Shown: positions 28,431 to 37,760 of the stretch, piece by piece
Numbering within the stretch: position 1 is the first letter of the stretch
Layout: each line of letters starts with the position of its first letter
Virus record (IMG/VR): IMGVR_UViG_3300032118_000012
Span: 1 to 45,603 of that record
Strand: one strand, 5' to 3'
Source of the DNA: a virus
DNA: 45,603 nt
Notes under the pieces: model-generated
Database searches by the model: none
What the model was told of the DNA's origin: nothing
Seen by the model: the letters and a program-made list of their open reading frames with translations, nothing else
Made by a program: the position numbers and the translations under genes

Positions 28431-30172
28431 GAAATCACCGTAATGTTGGCGAAGAGAAATTCCGCTAGCTCGCGCTCATCGACGACAATCGCGTCTGACC
28501 GTCCACCCCAATACACTGTGTGGGTGCCAGTCCCGGCGTTCGTATAGGCAACAGAATCCCCGCCGCGAGTCGTCGAGACCTTGAATGTATTCGTGTCCTT
28601 CCAGATCACCCAATAGACGACACCGGCCGTCAGACCGGTCGGCAAAGCGCCGCCGGAATTGCTGAACGTCACTTGATTCCCGACGATGAGGCCGTGGCCG
28701 TTCGAAGTGAGGAGAAGATCCCCGGCGCTGTCTGATGCTGTGAAAACAGCGGAGCCGTCGGCAGGTATCGCTGCGACGCCAATCTTGACGGCGACATCCG
28801 TTACACCCGGGACGGCAGAGATCGCCGCGAGAATAGATTTGGTACCGTAGACGATGACGTCCTCCCCGATCGTCAACGTCGCGCCGTAAGCCATGATCGC
28901 GTTCACGATTTCCGTATCACCGTCGCCGGGATAATCGGAATTCGTCGTCAGCGTGAGCGTAAGCCAAATGTTAAGTACAGTCGGACGCGAGAACTTAATC
29001 GTATGCGGGAATCCAAGCTGATCATAAACCGATTCGGAGATGGACCCGAAGAAGCTGATCCCCGCGGCCACGTTCTGAAAAAGAATCTCCGCGATGTCTG
29101 CCGCCGCTCCGCCCTGCACGATACAATCTACCGAATGCGCCGGGCGCCCATGCGAATCAGTCGCGTCCGTATTATTTTGGAACACGAAACAGTTGTCCAC
29201 GTCCGCGATGTCGAGGATCTTAGATCGAACCGCGTCTACCGTTGCTGTGCCGTAGATGTGTAGCTCCGCCACGCGGCGAATCTTCAGATCGGCGTCGGTC
29301 TCGATATCTTCTCCGACATCAGCGTCTTCCTCATTCGTAAAACTTTCGAGGCCGACCACAGGTGTATCGATTACCGTAAGACTCCCCATAGGCGCCGAGA
29401 CCGGGCCTGTATTCTGGGCGGTCATTGCGATCAAGGGAGATTTCGCCGCATCCCCTGGCGTAGTCTCCGTGATTGTCAGGATAACGGGGACGCTCGCCGC
29501 AGTAAGAGTGTTCGCTCCGACCGTGAGAAGCGGCTGATTCTTCCCACCGTCCTCGTTTTGGAAGGTCACGATGAACGAGGTCGAAGTCGAGCCCGTCACG
29601 AGAACATCAGTCAGGTTCGCCAAGGCCTCCAGCGCAGCCTCCACTTGCGCTGCCGTCGCTGTTGCGGAAAGAGATACAGTTTCCTGCCCGGCAAATATGA
29701 GCGTGAAAGCCCCCGCATCCGGGGCGGAACTGAAAGCGATGGTCTGCACTTCGTCGACTGCCGGAATACTGATCTCCGCCGTCGCGTCCGTCTGAAATCG
29801 GGAGGCCGAAGCCCCATAGACGGAGATCACCGTCGCCGCCGGAATCGGAGTATTCAGGACGCCGCGCGCGCGCCCGCTAGAGCAGGTACTTCGTGTGGCT
29901 GGCTTGCGGATAATCCCGGTCAAGGCGACCGCGTTATCAAGTGGGATTCCGGAGGCCGTGTTCGGGTACTGGGACAGGTAGACCGCCTGCGCGAGCTGCC
30001 AGAGCAGAGACATTCGCTCGTCGAGGATCGCCTTGATCTGGCCCAAGGGACCCCGAGGATCAAGGTTCACGCCCGCTCCGAAAGCGGACTGGAATTCCGC
30101 CGCGGTCTCGTCCGCGATCTGCGAGAGCGGCTTGATGATAAAGCCCTGATCGGTGACGCCGAACTCGCTCAT
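28427..30172 (-). CDS. Baseplate J-like protein (581 aa)
   Basis: Forms the wedge of the contractile-tail baseplate. The start (GFIIKPLSQIADETAAEFQS, then DPRGPLGQIKAI) and the middle (RRVAELHIYGTATVDAVRSK) follow the gpJ pattern. An inserted beta-rich segment (about residues 115-250) is typical of larger members. Coupled to both neighbours. Confidence 0.85.
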   Translation of the reverse strand: MSEFGVTDQGFIIKPLSQIADETAAEFQSAFGAGVNLDPRGPLGQIKAILDERMSLLWQLAQAVYLSQYPNTASGIPLDNAVALTGIIRKPATRSTCSSGRARGVLNTPIPAATVISVYGASASRFQTDATAEISIPAVDEVQTIAFSSAPDAGAFTLIFAGQETVSLSATATAAQVEAALEALANLTDVLVTGSTSTSFIVTFQNEDGGKNQPLLTVGANTLTAASVPVILTITETTPGDAAKSPLIAMTAQNTGPVSAPMGSLTVIDTPVVGLESFTNEEDADVGEDIETDADLKIRRVAELHIYGTATVDAVRSKILDIADVDNCFVFQNNTDATDSHGRPAHSVDCIVQGGAAADIAEILFQNVAAGISFFGSISESVYDQLGFPHTIKFSRPTVLNIWLTLTLTTNSDYPGDGDTEIVNAIMAYGATLTIGEDVIVYGTKSILAAISAVPGVTDVAVKIGVAAIPADGSAVFTASDSAGDLLLTSNGHGLIVGNQVTFSNSGGALPTGLTAGVVYWVIWKDTNTFKVSTTRGGDSVAYTNAGTGTHTVYWGGRSDAIVVDERELAEFLFANITVIS

Positions 30173-30528
30173 ACCGATAGCGCCTCCTGAATTTTCACGA
30201 TGTCCCCATCATACGCCCGAAACGTGAAATCGCATCCCAAAGAACGCGTGGATGGGGTGAAGTCCAGCGAGAACGCGAGAAGCTCCAGTACCCCGAGGCT
30301 CCCCAAGATGGACGCCTGAAGGACCGTCGATACCGCATCCCGATCGACTGCTTTCGTGAATACGTCCTGAAAATAGGGTACCCCGAGGCTGTAATCGAGG
30401 AACCACTCGCCCATGAACGTGCGAAGGTTTTGGAGGACGCGCTGCCGGACCTCATTTGCTCCGTTCACGGAGACGAGGTTGTTGTTTTCCAAGACTAGAT
30501 CCCCGGCGTCGTTTTGCTTGAAGTCCAT
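30169..30528 (-). CDS. gp25/W-like baseplate protein (119 aa)
   Basis: EVRQRVLQNLRTFMGEWFLD then GVPYFQDVF is the conserved core of the gp25/W (lysozyme-like wedge) family. It nucleates sheath assembly at the baseplate. Confidence 0.75.
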   Translation of the reverse strand: MDFKQNDAGDLVLENNNLVSVNGANEVRQRVLQNLRTFMGEWFLDYSLGVPYFQDVFTKAVDRDAVSTVLQASILGSLGVLELLAFSLDFTPSTRSLGCDFTFRAYDGDIVKIQEALSV

Positions 30529-30529
30529 C

Positions 30530-31216
30530 TTAGCCCTTCAACTTCGCCATTCTTGCTTCAAGCGCGGCGAATGCCGAGATCACTGAGGAAGTCTCCGGCT
30601 GTGCGATAATAGCGTGGGTGTGAGTTTCTCCTCCGCTTAACGCGGTCGTTCCCGTGATAGTAATCGACTGTAGCGCGTTCACGATTTCCTTAAGTAAGGA
30701 TAGCAACTCCTCCTCTAGGTTTCCAATGCGGAAACGCCCCGACTGCGAGAATTCCATGAACCCGCTTTGATTCCGGATCTCTACGCTAGTCGTCGCGGAA
30801 GACCCGTCCATCGGCTTCGTGATTGGAAATAGCCCCGGCGCGAAAACGGCATCCGAAAGGTCGTGCTTCCGTCCGTCCTTCGGGTCATTCGCACCTAACC
30901 CGTCGATCCAGCGGTCGATGGACCGCTCGGCGAAGATCAAAAGCCCCGTATCCCCGGGAGCGATCGGAAGCCGGACGTGTGCCCCGGAAGTCCGGTATAT
31001 GAGGACGGGAACATCGGAGATGATCGGGATCTCGCGCGGAACATCTTCCGTAACGAACTTAATCGTGAACGCCGGTTTGACCTGCGCGAGGTTCCTCGCG
31101 AAATCGTATTTTACGATCTCCGCAGGCATAGCCGTGTGAATTCCCGAGACCCTCCGCTCGATCGCCTGTCGGATAATCGACGGCAAGGTCGGGCTGATGA
31201 GAGATCGTTCAGGCAA
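30530..31216 (-). CDS. Baseplate spike, Gp138 N-terminal-like (228 aa)
   Basis: OB-fold-like N-terminus (AEIVKYDFARNLAQVKPAFT; DVPVLIYRTSGAHVRLPI; GDTGLLIFAERSIDRW) as in the Gp138 spike family, then ETHTHAI near the end. It would form the membrane-piercing tip. TTG start at 31216. Confidence 0.75.
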   Translation of the reverse strand: MPERSLISPTLPSIIRQAIERRVSGIHTAMPAEIVKYDFARNLAQVKPAFTIKFVTEDVPREIPIISDVPVLIYRTSGAHVRLPIAPGDTGLLIFAERSIDRWIDGLGANDPKDGRKHDLSDAVFAPGLFPITKPMDGSSATTSVEIRNQSGFMEFSQSGRFRIGNLEEELLSLLKEIVNALQSITITGTTALSGGETHTHAIIAQPETSSVISAFAALEARMAKLKG

Positions 31217-32153
31217 GGATCACCCCCTGAAAGCGGCACTCGAAAACGCCTTCATGGGAATCGCCCGCCAGATCCAATCGCTGGATTTCGAGCCGGATAT
31301 TCGTGTTCTCGGCTTGGTGAGTGATGTTCTTCCAGGATAGTTTTACCGTGCTTCCGATTCGGAGTTTGGGATTTAGGAGGCACCGCGCTTCGATGTACGG
31401 TTGCGTGTTCAGCACGGAGATCGATTTCATAGTTTTTCCGCCCCCGAGATCCGGGCGCTGCTGGATTTTCGTCGGAATCCCGAGAAGCCCGGTATTCTGC
31501 GTCAACTCGAATTCCTCAACCATTTCCGGCAAATCTCCCGTCTTTCGTATCTTCTGGATATATAACGCGCCGTCCTGAATGTTCCACGTGAAACCTTGCG
31601 GCCTTGTCAATTCGTCCAGAATCTTCTGGGCGGTGGCGACCTTCGTGTACCCGTGCTTGTTTACGTGTAGCGGCAATTCCTCGATGTGTCCGACGGCCAC
31701 GCGAAGCTGCTTCACGACCTCATCGAGGATTTGATGGTTGTTAATTTCAGCGGAAAACCCGACTGAAACTACGGCCGTCGTAAGGTTATTGGAGGCATCC
31801 ATCGCCTCTATATCCATGATGACGTCTCCGGACCGTTTCACGGCCTTAATTCGGTTCAGATTGCCAAAAAATATGGTCTGGTAGGGCGTAAACGACTCCG
31901 TGAGCCCGTAGCCGACCTGAAGCCATACCCAGAGGTTATCCTGCTCTAGAAAAGCGCGGGATTCGGGCGATAAGTTGAAAATCGATATCCGGGCGGAATT
32001 TGGGTCTCCGGTGGCTGTTTTAGTAACCTGGAAAGCGGTTCGAGTGTGGAATTCCCGCGCCGTCGTCGGAATCGAGGATGGTTTTTCGGTCTCTACGTTC
32101 GGCCCGATGATCGTCCGAACCCGCCGCAGGTATTGGGCCTCTTTAGGTAGCAA
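31209..32153 (-). CDS. Baseplate hub protein (314 aa)
   Basis: By order (Dit-like, plug, hub, spike) and by strands such as RISIFNLSPESRAFLEQDNL it is the tail hub, equivalent to gpD/gp27-type proteins. TTG start at 32153. Phage tail hub function is well established for this position. Confidence 0.7.
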   Translation of the reverse strand: MLPKEAQYLRRVRTIIGPNVETEKPSSIPTTAREFHTRTAFQVTKTATGDPNSARISIFNLSPESRAFLEQDNLWVWLQVGYGLTESFTPYQTIFFGNLNRIKAVKRSGDVIMDIEAMDASNNLTTAVVSVGFSAEINNHQILDEVVKQLRVAVGHIEELPLHVNKHGYTKVATAQKILDELTRPQGFTWNIQDGALYIQKIRKTGDLPEMVEEFELTQNTGLLGIPTKIQQRPDLGGGKTMKSISVLNTQPYIEARCLLNPKLRIGSTVKLSWKNITHQAENTNIRLEIQRLDLAGDSHEGVFECRFQGVILA

Positions 32154-32472
32154 GGTCCGCCGCCTCTAGGTAGATCGCCTTTACGGTCTCCGAGAACGAA
32201 TCGAATGTCGGGTCGAGATTCTGACCCGACTCGTCGATCGCAATGACTCCCCCGGGCGGTAACTCCTCGGTGATGTACTGCGCTAGGGTCTCGATATTTG
32301 TGAGAATGGGGGCGCCTGCCAAAATCGGATTCCCGAGAGCGTCAGAGACAGTCATCGTCCACGTGTCGATTCTAAGGTTGTAATCGAATTGGAGAAGGTA
32401 CACGGACCCATCGAGGGCGATCGCGAGTGAAAAGGATTCGATGTCGTTCCGAATCGGCAGTTGCAGGCTCAT
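32143..32472 (-). CDS. Baseplate plug protein, DUF6983-like (109 aa)
   Basis: SFSLAIALDGSVYLLQFDYN and DTWTMTVSDALGNPI match the small plug proteins of Pam3-like baseplates. Sits between the Dit-like and hub genes as expected. Confidence 0.7.
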   Translation of the reverse strand: MSLQLPIRNDIESFSLAIALDGSVYLLQFDYNLRIDTWTMTVSDALGNPILAGAPILTNIETLAQYITEELPPGGVIAIDESGQNLDPTFDSFSETVKAIYLEAADLAT

Positions 32473-33215
32473 TTTGCCGCCTTGATCGTATTGAAGGCGT
32501 TCGTGACACCCTTCTTGATATTATTCCAGAGCCCGAGTGTGAAAGTCTCTGCCTGCGTCGTCGTAGTCGGTTTTGGAAGTTCTCCGGATTGCGGCCCTAC
32601 TTTCGCCACTGGGTTCGGGTTCGCATCTCCTCTCGAAGTCTTCGGCACGGAGACGAACTGGCGAGCGACGATCCTAATCTGCTCCATCGTGACCGTGAAC
32701 TGGAATGACCGGCCGATCTTCACGTTTTTCGGGATTACCAGCGACGTGATAACCATGTTGTCGTATTTTTTGAGGGCAGTAACAACCGAGAACGGCTGTC
32801 GTTTTTGGTAGAGTTCAACCATGTAATCGAAACACGCCTTTGTGCTCCGCGGCGGAGACACGACCGTTTTCCCCATCGAACCCTTCCAGGCATTCACGGC
32901 GATTCCACCACCAGCGGCAACTGCGAGCCCAAAAAAGGGCGAGCCAACGGCCCGACTAGCTTCCGACGCAGCCGCGCTCAAGGCGAGACCGGCTGCTACC
33001 GAAAGCGCGGTAATCGGAGTGTCGGAAACGATGCCCTCGATCGTTAGCTTCGGATTTTCGAGCTTTACGTGATCGGTTACGTCAACCCCGTCCTCGACTT
33101 CATTCTTCGTCGCGACGGCCGTCAATTCGTGCGTCTCTTGAAGAGAGGCATCGAGATTCATCACCCCAATAACGGCGGATTTCTTCGAGCCGAAGATCAT
33201 CCCCAGATCAGGCAT
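32469..33215 (-). CDS. Dit-like baseplate/tail protein (248 aa)
   Basis: DHVKLENPKLTIEGIVSDTP and PFSVVTALKKYDNMVITSLV fit the Dit-like phage tail domain that links tube end to baseplate. A Gly/Ala-rich segment at residues 72-108 is an unusual hydrophobic insert. Confidence 0.65.
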   Translation of the reverse strand: MPDLGMIFGSKKSAVIGVMNLDASLQETHELTAVATKNEVEDGVDVTDHVKLENPKLTIEGIVSDTPITALSVAAGLALSAAASEASRAVGSPFFGLAVAAGGGIAVNAWKGSMGKTVVSPPRSTKACFDYMVELYQKRQPFSVVTALKKYDNMVITSLVIPKNVKIGRSFQFTVTMEQIRIVARQFVSVPKTSRGDANPNPVAKVGPQSGELPKPTTTTQAETFTLGLWNNIKKGVTNAFNTIKAAK

Positions 33216-33432
33216 TTACGCTCCGGATAAAGGGAGATGCGTGGAGGACCTCAAAAGCGAGGATGGCGAGGTCGTCCGAATTCAGTTTTTCATTTTGTGG
33301 GAATAGGGATTTCGATAGACAGCAATTCCGCAGGATTTTCCCCGATCCACAAGGGCACGGATCATAGGGAGGAAAATGATAAAGTTGGTTCCAAGCAACC
33401 ATCCCATCGAAAAGCCAGCGTTTCGACGCCAT
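33208..33432 (-). CDS. SEC-C motif protein (74 aa)
   Basis: YDPCPCGSGKILRNCC at about residues 23-38 is a full SEC-C zinc motif, best known from SecA and from small zinc adaptor proteins. Finding it between tape measure and baseplate genes is unusual. It may assist tail assembly as a chaperone or be a moron gene. Coupled to the tape measure gene by ATGA-like overlap. Confidence 0.75.
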   Translation of the reverse strand: MASKRWLFDGMVAWNQLYHFPPYDPCPCGSGKILRNCCLSKSLFPQNEKLNSDDLAILAFEVLHASPFIRSVNA

Positions 33433-34838
33433 CAGTCCTGTCCCCCTCCCCCAAGCGCAAGAGCCATCTGCAAGTCGGTCATCCCGTAGATCAGCGAAGA
33501 GTCGATCGCGCCTTGAATCGTATCCTGCGCATGTTTGCGGTCGAGCCCTTGCACGTTCACGTTGACCTCATGGCGAGCGGAAATGGACGTAGCCGTCGTG
33601 GCTGGAGAAGGACCGGGCAGGACCGGAAGAGTTGGGATGGCAGTGATTGCCTTTTCGGTCGGCTCCTCGACTCCGAAGAATTCGAGCGCGCGGTCTAACA
33701 AGCCCCCCACGATTTCCGAAAGAGGCTCTTGGATCAGCGCCCAGATTTCCTTAAGATCCGCGATGAGGATCTCGATTTTCGAGATCACCCAATCCGAGAA
33801 TTTCGCCGACAACGATTCCTTCCCCTCGAACATGCCGATCAGATCCTCGATCAGAAGCCCGATCATGATGATCGTTCCGCCGATAATAAGCGGCGTCAGC
33901 ATTGCCATCGCGTTTGAGAAAGCGATCCCCCAGCCGAGCTTCTGAAACGCGGAAGTAACCCCGAGAACCCCGACCGCCATCTTGCCGATCGCGGCAGCGG
34001 TACTGATTGCGATCCACGCCACAAAAACGTCCTTGGCGATCTGGAGCGCGTTTGTCATCCCGCCCAATCGGTCAATTAGGTTCTGGAACTCTTTGATGCC
34101 CCACTTCACCGTATTGAAAAGCCAAAAAGCTGCGTCCTTCACTTCCAGGATAAATCTCCTGATGTTCGTTCGGATCAGCTCTCGGTTCACCATCGCCCAC
34201 TTCAGAAACGTTTTCATCATCGGCTGCAAGACCGGGAAGAGTACGGTCCCGATATAATTCTTAATCCCCCGGAGCCAGAAAAGAATCTTCTCCCAGGACT
34301 CCCGGAATTCGTCCGCCGCCGCGATGTCCTTCTCACTCATGATCCCGCCGAGCAGCTCCGCCTCTTTCGCCTCACCGAGATGCTTGAGGACGTTAATCAT
34401 TCCGATGCCACCACGGCCGAAAAGCTGAAAGGCGATTGCTACGCGATTCGCCTGGGACCCGGCCGTTCTCATCCGCTCAGCGGCCTTCGCAAGGAGGACG
34501 TTTAATGGCGCAGACTCCCCGTGCATCGCGGCGTAACGCATAAGCCGTGACAGGGACATATTCAGCGTCTCGGCTTCAACGCCAGCGAGTCCGGCAACGT
34601 ACTGATACTTCTGTAGTTGTGTCGTTCCGATCCCGAGCCGTTCAGAAGCGAGTTTAATATCGTGTCCGAATTTCGCGGCAGAATTTGCTAGACCGAAAAG
34701 AGTTGCCCCGAGAGTGACGGCCCCGCCGACGAGCAGCGCGGCGTTCCGCTTCGCGGTCTCGATCCCTTCGTTAAAGGCTTTGAGCTTGCGGTCATCGACC
34801 TGAAGCCCCCAGCGCGTCACCAATTCCCTGATTACCAT
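33432..34838 (-). CDS. Tape measure protein (468 aa)
   Basis: Long helical protein with central hydrophobic stretches (LTPLIIGGTIIMIGLLIEDL) and a Gly-rich end. By the usual relation of about 0.15 nm per residue it implies a tail near 70 nm. Lies directly after the chaperone pair. No lysozyme domain is visible. Confidence 0.8.
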   Translation of the reverse strand: MVIRELVTRWGLQVDDRKLKAFNEGIETAKRNAALLVGGAVTLGATLFGLANSAAKFGHDIKLASERLGIGTTQLQKYQYVAGLAGVEAETLNMSLSRLMRYAAMHGESAPLNVLLAKAAERMRTAGSQANRVAIAFQLFGRGGIGMINVLKHLGEAKEAELLGGIMSEKDIAAADEFRESWEKILFWLRGIKNYIGTVLFPVLQPMMKTFLKWAMVNRELIRTNIRRFILEVKDAAFWLFNTVKWGIKEFQNLIDRLGGMTNALQIAKDVFVAWIAISTAAAIGKMAVGVLGVTSAFQKLGWGIAFSNAMAMLTPLIIGGTIIMIGLLIEDLIGMFEGKESLSAKFSDWVISKIEILIADLKEIWALIQEPLSEIVGGLLDRALEFFGVEEPTEKAITAIPTLPVLPGPSPATTATSISARHEVNVNVQGLDRKHAQDTIQGAIDSSLIYGMTDLQMALALGGGGQD

Positions 34839-35455
34839 TTAGCGCCTTGCCTTTCGCATCTCGCTCTCAGCGCGGTTACGCGCGTCTTCCTCAATCTCTT
34901 CTCGGATATCGAGGGCTTCGTGCGCGTCGAGGAGATCGTACAGGCTCCAGTGCCGCTCGATCTCTTCCAAGGTCGTTACCCCGGCGAGGACGGGACGCCA
35001 GATCCACCAGTTAACGTTCGAGGCACCGGGATCGACGGACCGGCGGATACGGCGGGGCCTTTGAGTACGTCGAAAAAATCTCCGAAGTTCGCCACCAGCC
35101 CTTTCCAAATAACTTTTTGAAGATGTAGCGGCTTCCCCTGGAAATTCGGGTGATTCCACGAGAGCGTCTGCCCCTCGAACATTGAGACCGATAGGATGTC
35201 GCGGTAGAGTTGTTTGATCTCATCTTTATTGATCCCAGGCGCGGCAGCCATGAAGGCGTCCCCGATCTTATCGAAGTCGACTTTCGCGCTCATGAGTTTC
35301 TCGACGGACTCGGTCCCCGCCGATCCGATTACCTTTGCCAAGGGGCCAACAAAGTTCCGCACGAGGATGAAGAGGTCGTCACATGCCTTCTCCGGATCGA
35401 GCTGCCAGAATTCATAAGTCAATCCGTCGACGGTCTGTTTCGCGGTTTCGCGCAT
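34839..35455 (-). CDS. Tail assembly chaperone, -1 frameshift product (about 205 aa)
   Basis: A -1 shift on T TTT TTC at 35078-35072 joins the first 128 residues to a 77-residue extension in the second frame, ending NWWIWRPVLAGVTTLEEIER and an acidic/basic helix (DIREEIEEDARNRAESEMRK). This is the gpG-GT arrangement. The second frame has no good start of its own near that part. Confidence 0.65.
34976..35455 (-). CDS. Tail assembly chaperone, short product (159 aa)
   Basis: GpG-type chaperone that binds the tape measure while the tube forms. DGLTYEFWQLDPEKACDDLF at the start is typical. Ends with a Gly/Pro/Ser-rich tail after the slippery site; most ribosomes should make this form. Confidence 0.7.
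   Translation of the reverse strand: MRETAKQTVDGLTYEFWQLDPEKACDDLFILVRNFVGPLAKVIGSAGTESVEKLMSAKVDFDKIGDAFMAAAPGINKDEIKQLYRDILSVSMFEGQTLSWNHPNFQGKPLHLQKVIWKGLVANFGDFFDVLKGPAVSAGPSIPVPRTLTGGSGVPSSPG
35072..35078 (-). promoter_or_regulatory. Slippery heptamer T TTT TTC for -1 frameshifting
   Basis: In zero frame the codons read GAT TTT TTC GAC; slipping back one base keeps pairing at both sites and enters the extension frame at CGA. G/C-rich sequence that could fold (GGCCCCGCCG...) begins about 12 bases downstream. Confidence 0.65.
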
Positions 35456-35458
35456 CTA

Positions 35459-35875
35459 TCAGTTCCCGCCGATGAAGTATTCCAGGATTGCACAGTCGAA
35501 GACCCATTCCCGGATACCAACTTCTTTCGCGAACTCGGTTTCCGGCATCTTCCGAAGCCATGCTGCTGGGGAGGCGAAAAGAGTTGTCCCCTTCGCGTCC
35601 CGGACCATGACTGGAACAGTTCCGTTTCCGGTCAGTTCGTCTACCTGGGCGAGCGTGGACAGGTAATCATTGAAAGAGGAACCCTGGATCAGCGTCACCG
35701 TTATCGTGCCCGCGCGGGAAGAAGTTTTGGCTCGCGTTACCTCTCCGTCCGCGCCCTCTTTCATCGTAAAGGCATCGTTCGCGCGCTCGACTTTCACAAA
35801 AGCTCCATCGGCGAACCCGCTTGCCGGGCGTGTGCCCACGATGATCGATACCTCTTTCGGGATATATGTGCGCAT
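35459..35875 (-). CDS. Tail tube protein, DUF3277-like (138 aa)
   Basis: GFADGAFVKVERANDAFTMK then GEVTRAKTSSRAGTITVTLI is the signature of contractile-tail tube proteins of this group. AGGGGGGAGAAAAG precedes the ATG. Encoded next to the sheath. Confidence 0.8.
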   Translation of the reverse strand: MRTYIPKEVSIIVGTRPASGFADGAFVKVERANDAFTMKEGADGEVTRAKTSSRAGTITVTLIQGSSFNDYLSTLAQVDELTGNGTVPVMVRDAKGTTLFASPAAWLRKMPETEFAKEVGIREWVFDCAILEYFIGGN

Positions 35876-35888
35876 CTTTTCTCCCCCC

Positions 35889-37178
35889 TTACACGGTTAA
35901 GGTTCCACGAATGATGACCGAATGGACGGCCCCGGCGAGTTGCGCCAGAAACGTGATATCTGGCAGGAGCCGCGCCCCCCGATCCAGAACCGATATGTCC
36001 TGCACGTCCGGCGCCGTTACCGTCGGCACAGGGTCCGGCCGCAGAATCGAGCGGCTCACCGCCTCGATTAAAACGCCCCGGATCTGGGCCTTCACCGCAT
36101 CGACTCCCTGATTCGTGTATGGAACTTTCGGCTCATTCGCCAGCATCGCGTAAACTCGCTCCTGGATCTGGGAGCCGATCCAGTCGATGCCCATGATGAC
36201 ATCAGCGAATTCCCCGGAGGCGCAGGTCCCGTTTTCGATGATCGCCAATCCGCCGCGATTATCAAAGACGTTGCAGTTCTTGCCGAAAACCACGGAACGC
36301 TGCGTATCGGTAAGATTGTCGGCTGTGATCCCGTTCAGCTCCTTGAACTTGAACGTGATACTCCCAGGGTCGTACGGTAGCGCCATCCCAAGAACTGCCG
36401 CATCTGGGAACGCTGCATAATCCGCGCTATAAAGAACGACGGTGCGGTCGTATCCCGCCGCTTTCAGAACGTAAGCGATATCAGTAGTCGATCCGATGCT
36501 CAGAATGTTCGCGTCCCCAGAAGCGGTGACGAAGAGTTTCATCCTCGGCTCCGCCCATGCCGCGCACGCCTTCACGTCTACCGCCGTACGCGAGCAACAC
36601 ATAACGCCATAGAAATCATCCGAATCGTTTGAAATATTGTTCAGCGCCGACTCCGCGCCAACGTTCGCTGTCTGGATAACGTTGGTCAGATGTTCTCCGA
36701 CGACGGTCCCGAGTCCGAGTCCGGCGGTCGTGGCCAGGATTTTAAGATACGTTGTCCCATCTGAAGGCGTAATATCCGGGATCGCTCCCAGTGCTGCGAT
36801 GAAGCCAGCGATGATCTCAGGGACCGTCGCCGACGCATCCGCCGTGTACGTGACACGCGTTCCACGGACGGTTATCTCGTACGTATAAAGGTTGACTGCG
36901 ACGGGAGTGATCCGGTTTTCCTCCGCGACGTTCGCAAGTTTTCGGCCGATGCGCAGTTTCGTAACGGACGGGTTCTGGCTAAAAACAGCGGTAGCCGCCT
37001 TGTATTCATCGGAGGAGGTTGCGAAGTCGTCTGCGACCGCGTCGATATCAGTGTATTCCCGGTAATTCTCCAGGAAGGCCGTGTGCTGGCTCAGGATGAG
37101 CGGAGTACCGAAGGCGATCTCAGTTGGGAATCGGGTCTCCCGGCTGATCTGTACGTTTACAATGTCATTCACGCTCAT
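35889..37178 (-). CDS. Tail sheath protein, DUF3383-like (429 aa)
   Basis: Contractile sheath: the start (VNVQISRETRFPTEIAFGTP) and FSQNPSVTKLRIGRK are characteristic of DUF3383, and the end contains TFLAQLAGAVHSVIIRGTLT. Defines the phage as a myovirus. AACGGAGG precedes the ATG. Confidence 0.85.
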   Translation of the reverse strand: MSVNDIVNVQISRETRFPTEIAFGTPLILSQHTAFLENYREYTDIDAVADDFATSSDEYKAATAVFSQNPSVTKLRIGRKLANVAEENRITPVAVNLYTYEITVRGTRVTYTADASATVPEIIAGFIAALGAIPDITPSDGTTYLKILATTAGLGLGTVVGEHLTNVIQTANVGAESALNNISNDSDDFYGVMCCSRTAVDVKACAAWAEPRMKLFVTASGDANILSIGSTTDIAYVLKAAGYDRTVVLYSADYAAFPDAAVLGMALPYDPGSITFKFKELNGITADNLTDTQRSVVFGKNCNVFDNRGGLAIIENGTCASGEFADVIMGIDWIGSQIQERVYAMLANEPKVPYTNQGVDAVKAQIRGVLIEAVSRSILRPDPVPTVTAPDVQDISVLDRGARLLPDITFLAQLAGAVHSVIIRGTLTV

Positions 37179-37190
37179 GGCGATCCTCCG

Positions 37191-37760
37191 TTAAGTGGGT
37201 TCCTCAACATCCCCCGAAATGTGTTGTGTCTTGCCGTTCGTCACCGTTCCGTCGTACTCGACTTTTCCGATGCTCTTTTCCGTGGATTCGATCGGGCCTT
37301 CGGGATCATCCGAGGTCGTATAGAAGCGAACGTCCACCGCCGCTCTCGCCTCGAATCCCGTATCCAGAAGCTCCGTCACGTTCATCACGCTCCCGCGATC
37401 GACGATCCCGATCTGCGCTTTGTGTGACGCGAAGAATTCCGTCACTTCAGGCAGACTGAGTTTCGTCTGAATCTCCGCGATGCAATCCATCGCCTCGATC
37501 CCGAAAACTTGTATAGAAACAGTGTACTCACGGAGCCCGCTCAATTCAAATTTTTCTTCAACGGCATCATACCGGAAATCATCCGTTGGACTCGGGGCCA
37601 TCGGCCCAGAAAACCGGAGAGTCAAATAAGGCTTGGCAGGACGCGGCCCCTGGCTCGTTCCCGGCGCCAACTCCTCAGAAAAGATGACCGTGAGGTTATC
37701 GAGCGACGTGTTATCCACGCAGAACCGGTACCAAGCATCCTTGAGTTTCGAGAGAGTCAC
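37191..37760 (-). CDS. Tail terminator-like protein, LIC_12616 family-like (189 aa)
   Basis: GTG at 37760 overlaps the upstream stop (GTGA); a longer frame is shadow. PAKPYLTLRFSGPMAPSPTD and ARAAVDVRFYTTSDD fit the neck/terminator proteins encoded before the sheath in this group. Confidence 0.65.
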   Translation of the reverse strand: MTLSKLKDAWYRFCVDNTSLDNLTVIFSEELAPGTSQGPRPAKPYLTLRFSGPMAPSPTDDFRYDAVEEKFELSGLREYTVSIQVFGIEAMDCIAEIQTKLSLPEVTEFFASHKAQIGIVDRGSVMNVTELLDTGFEARAAVDVRFYTTSDDPEGPIESTEKSIGKVEYDGTVTNGKTQHISGDVEEPT

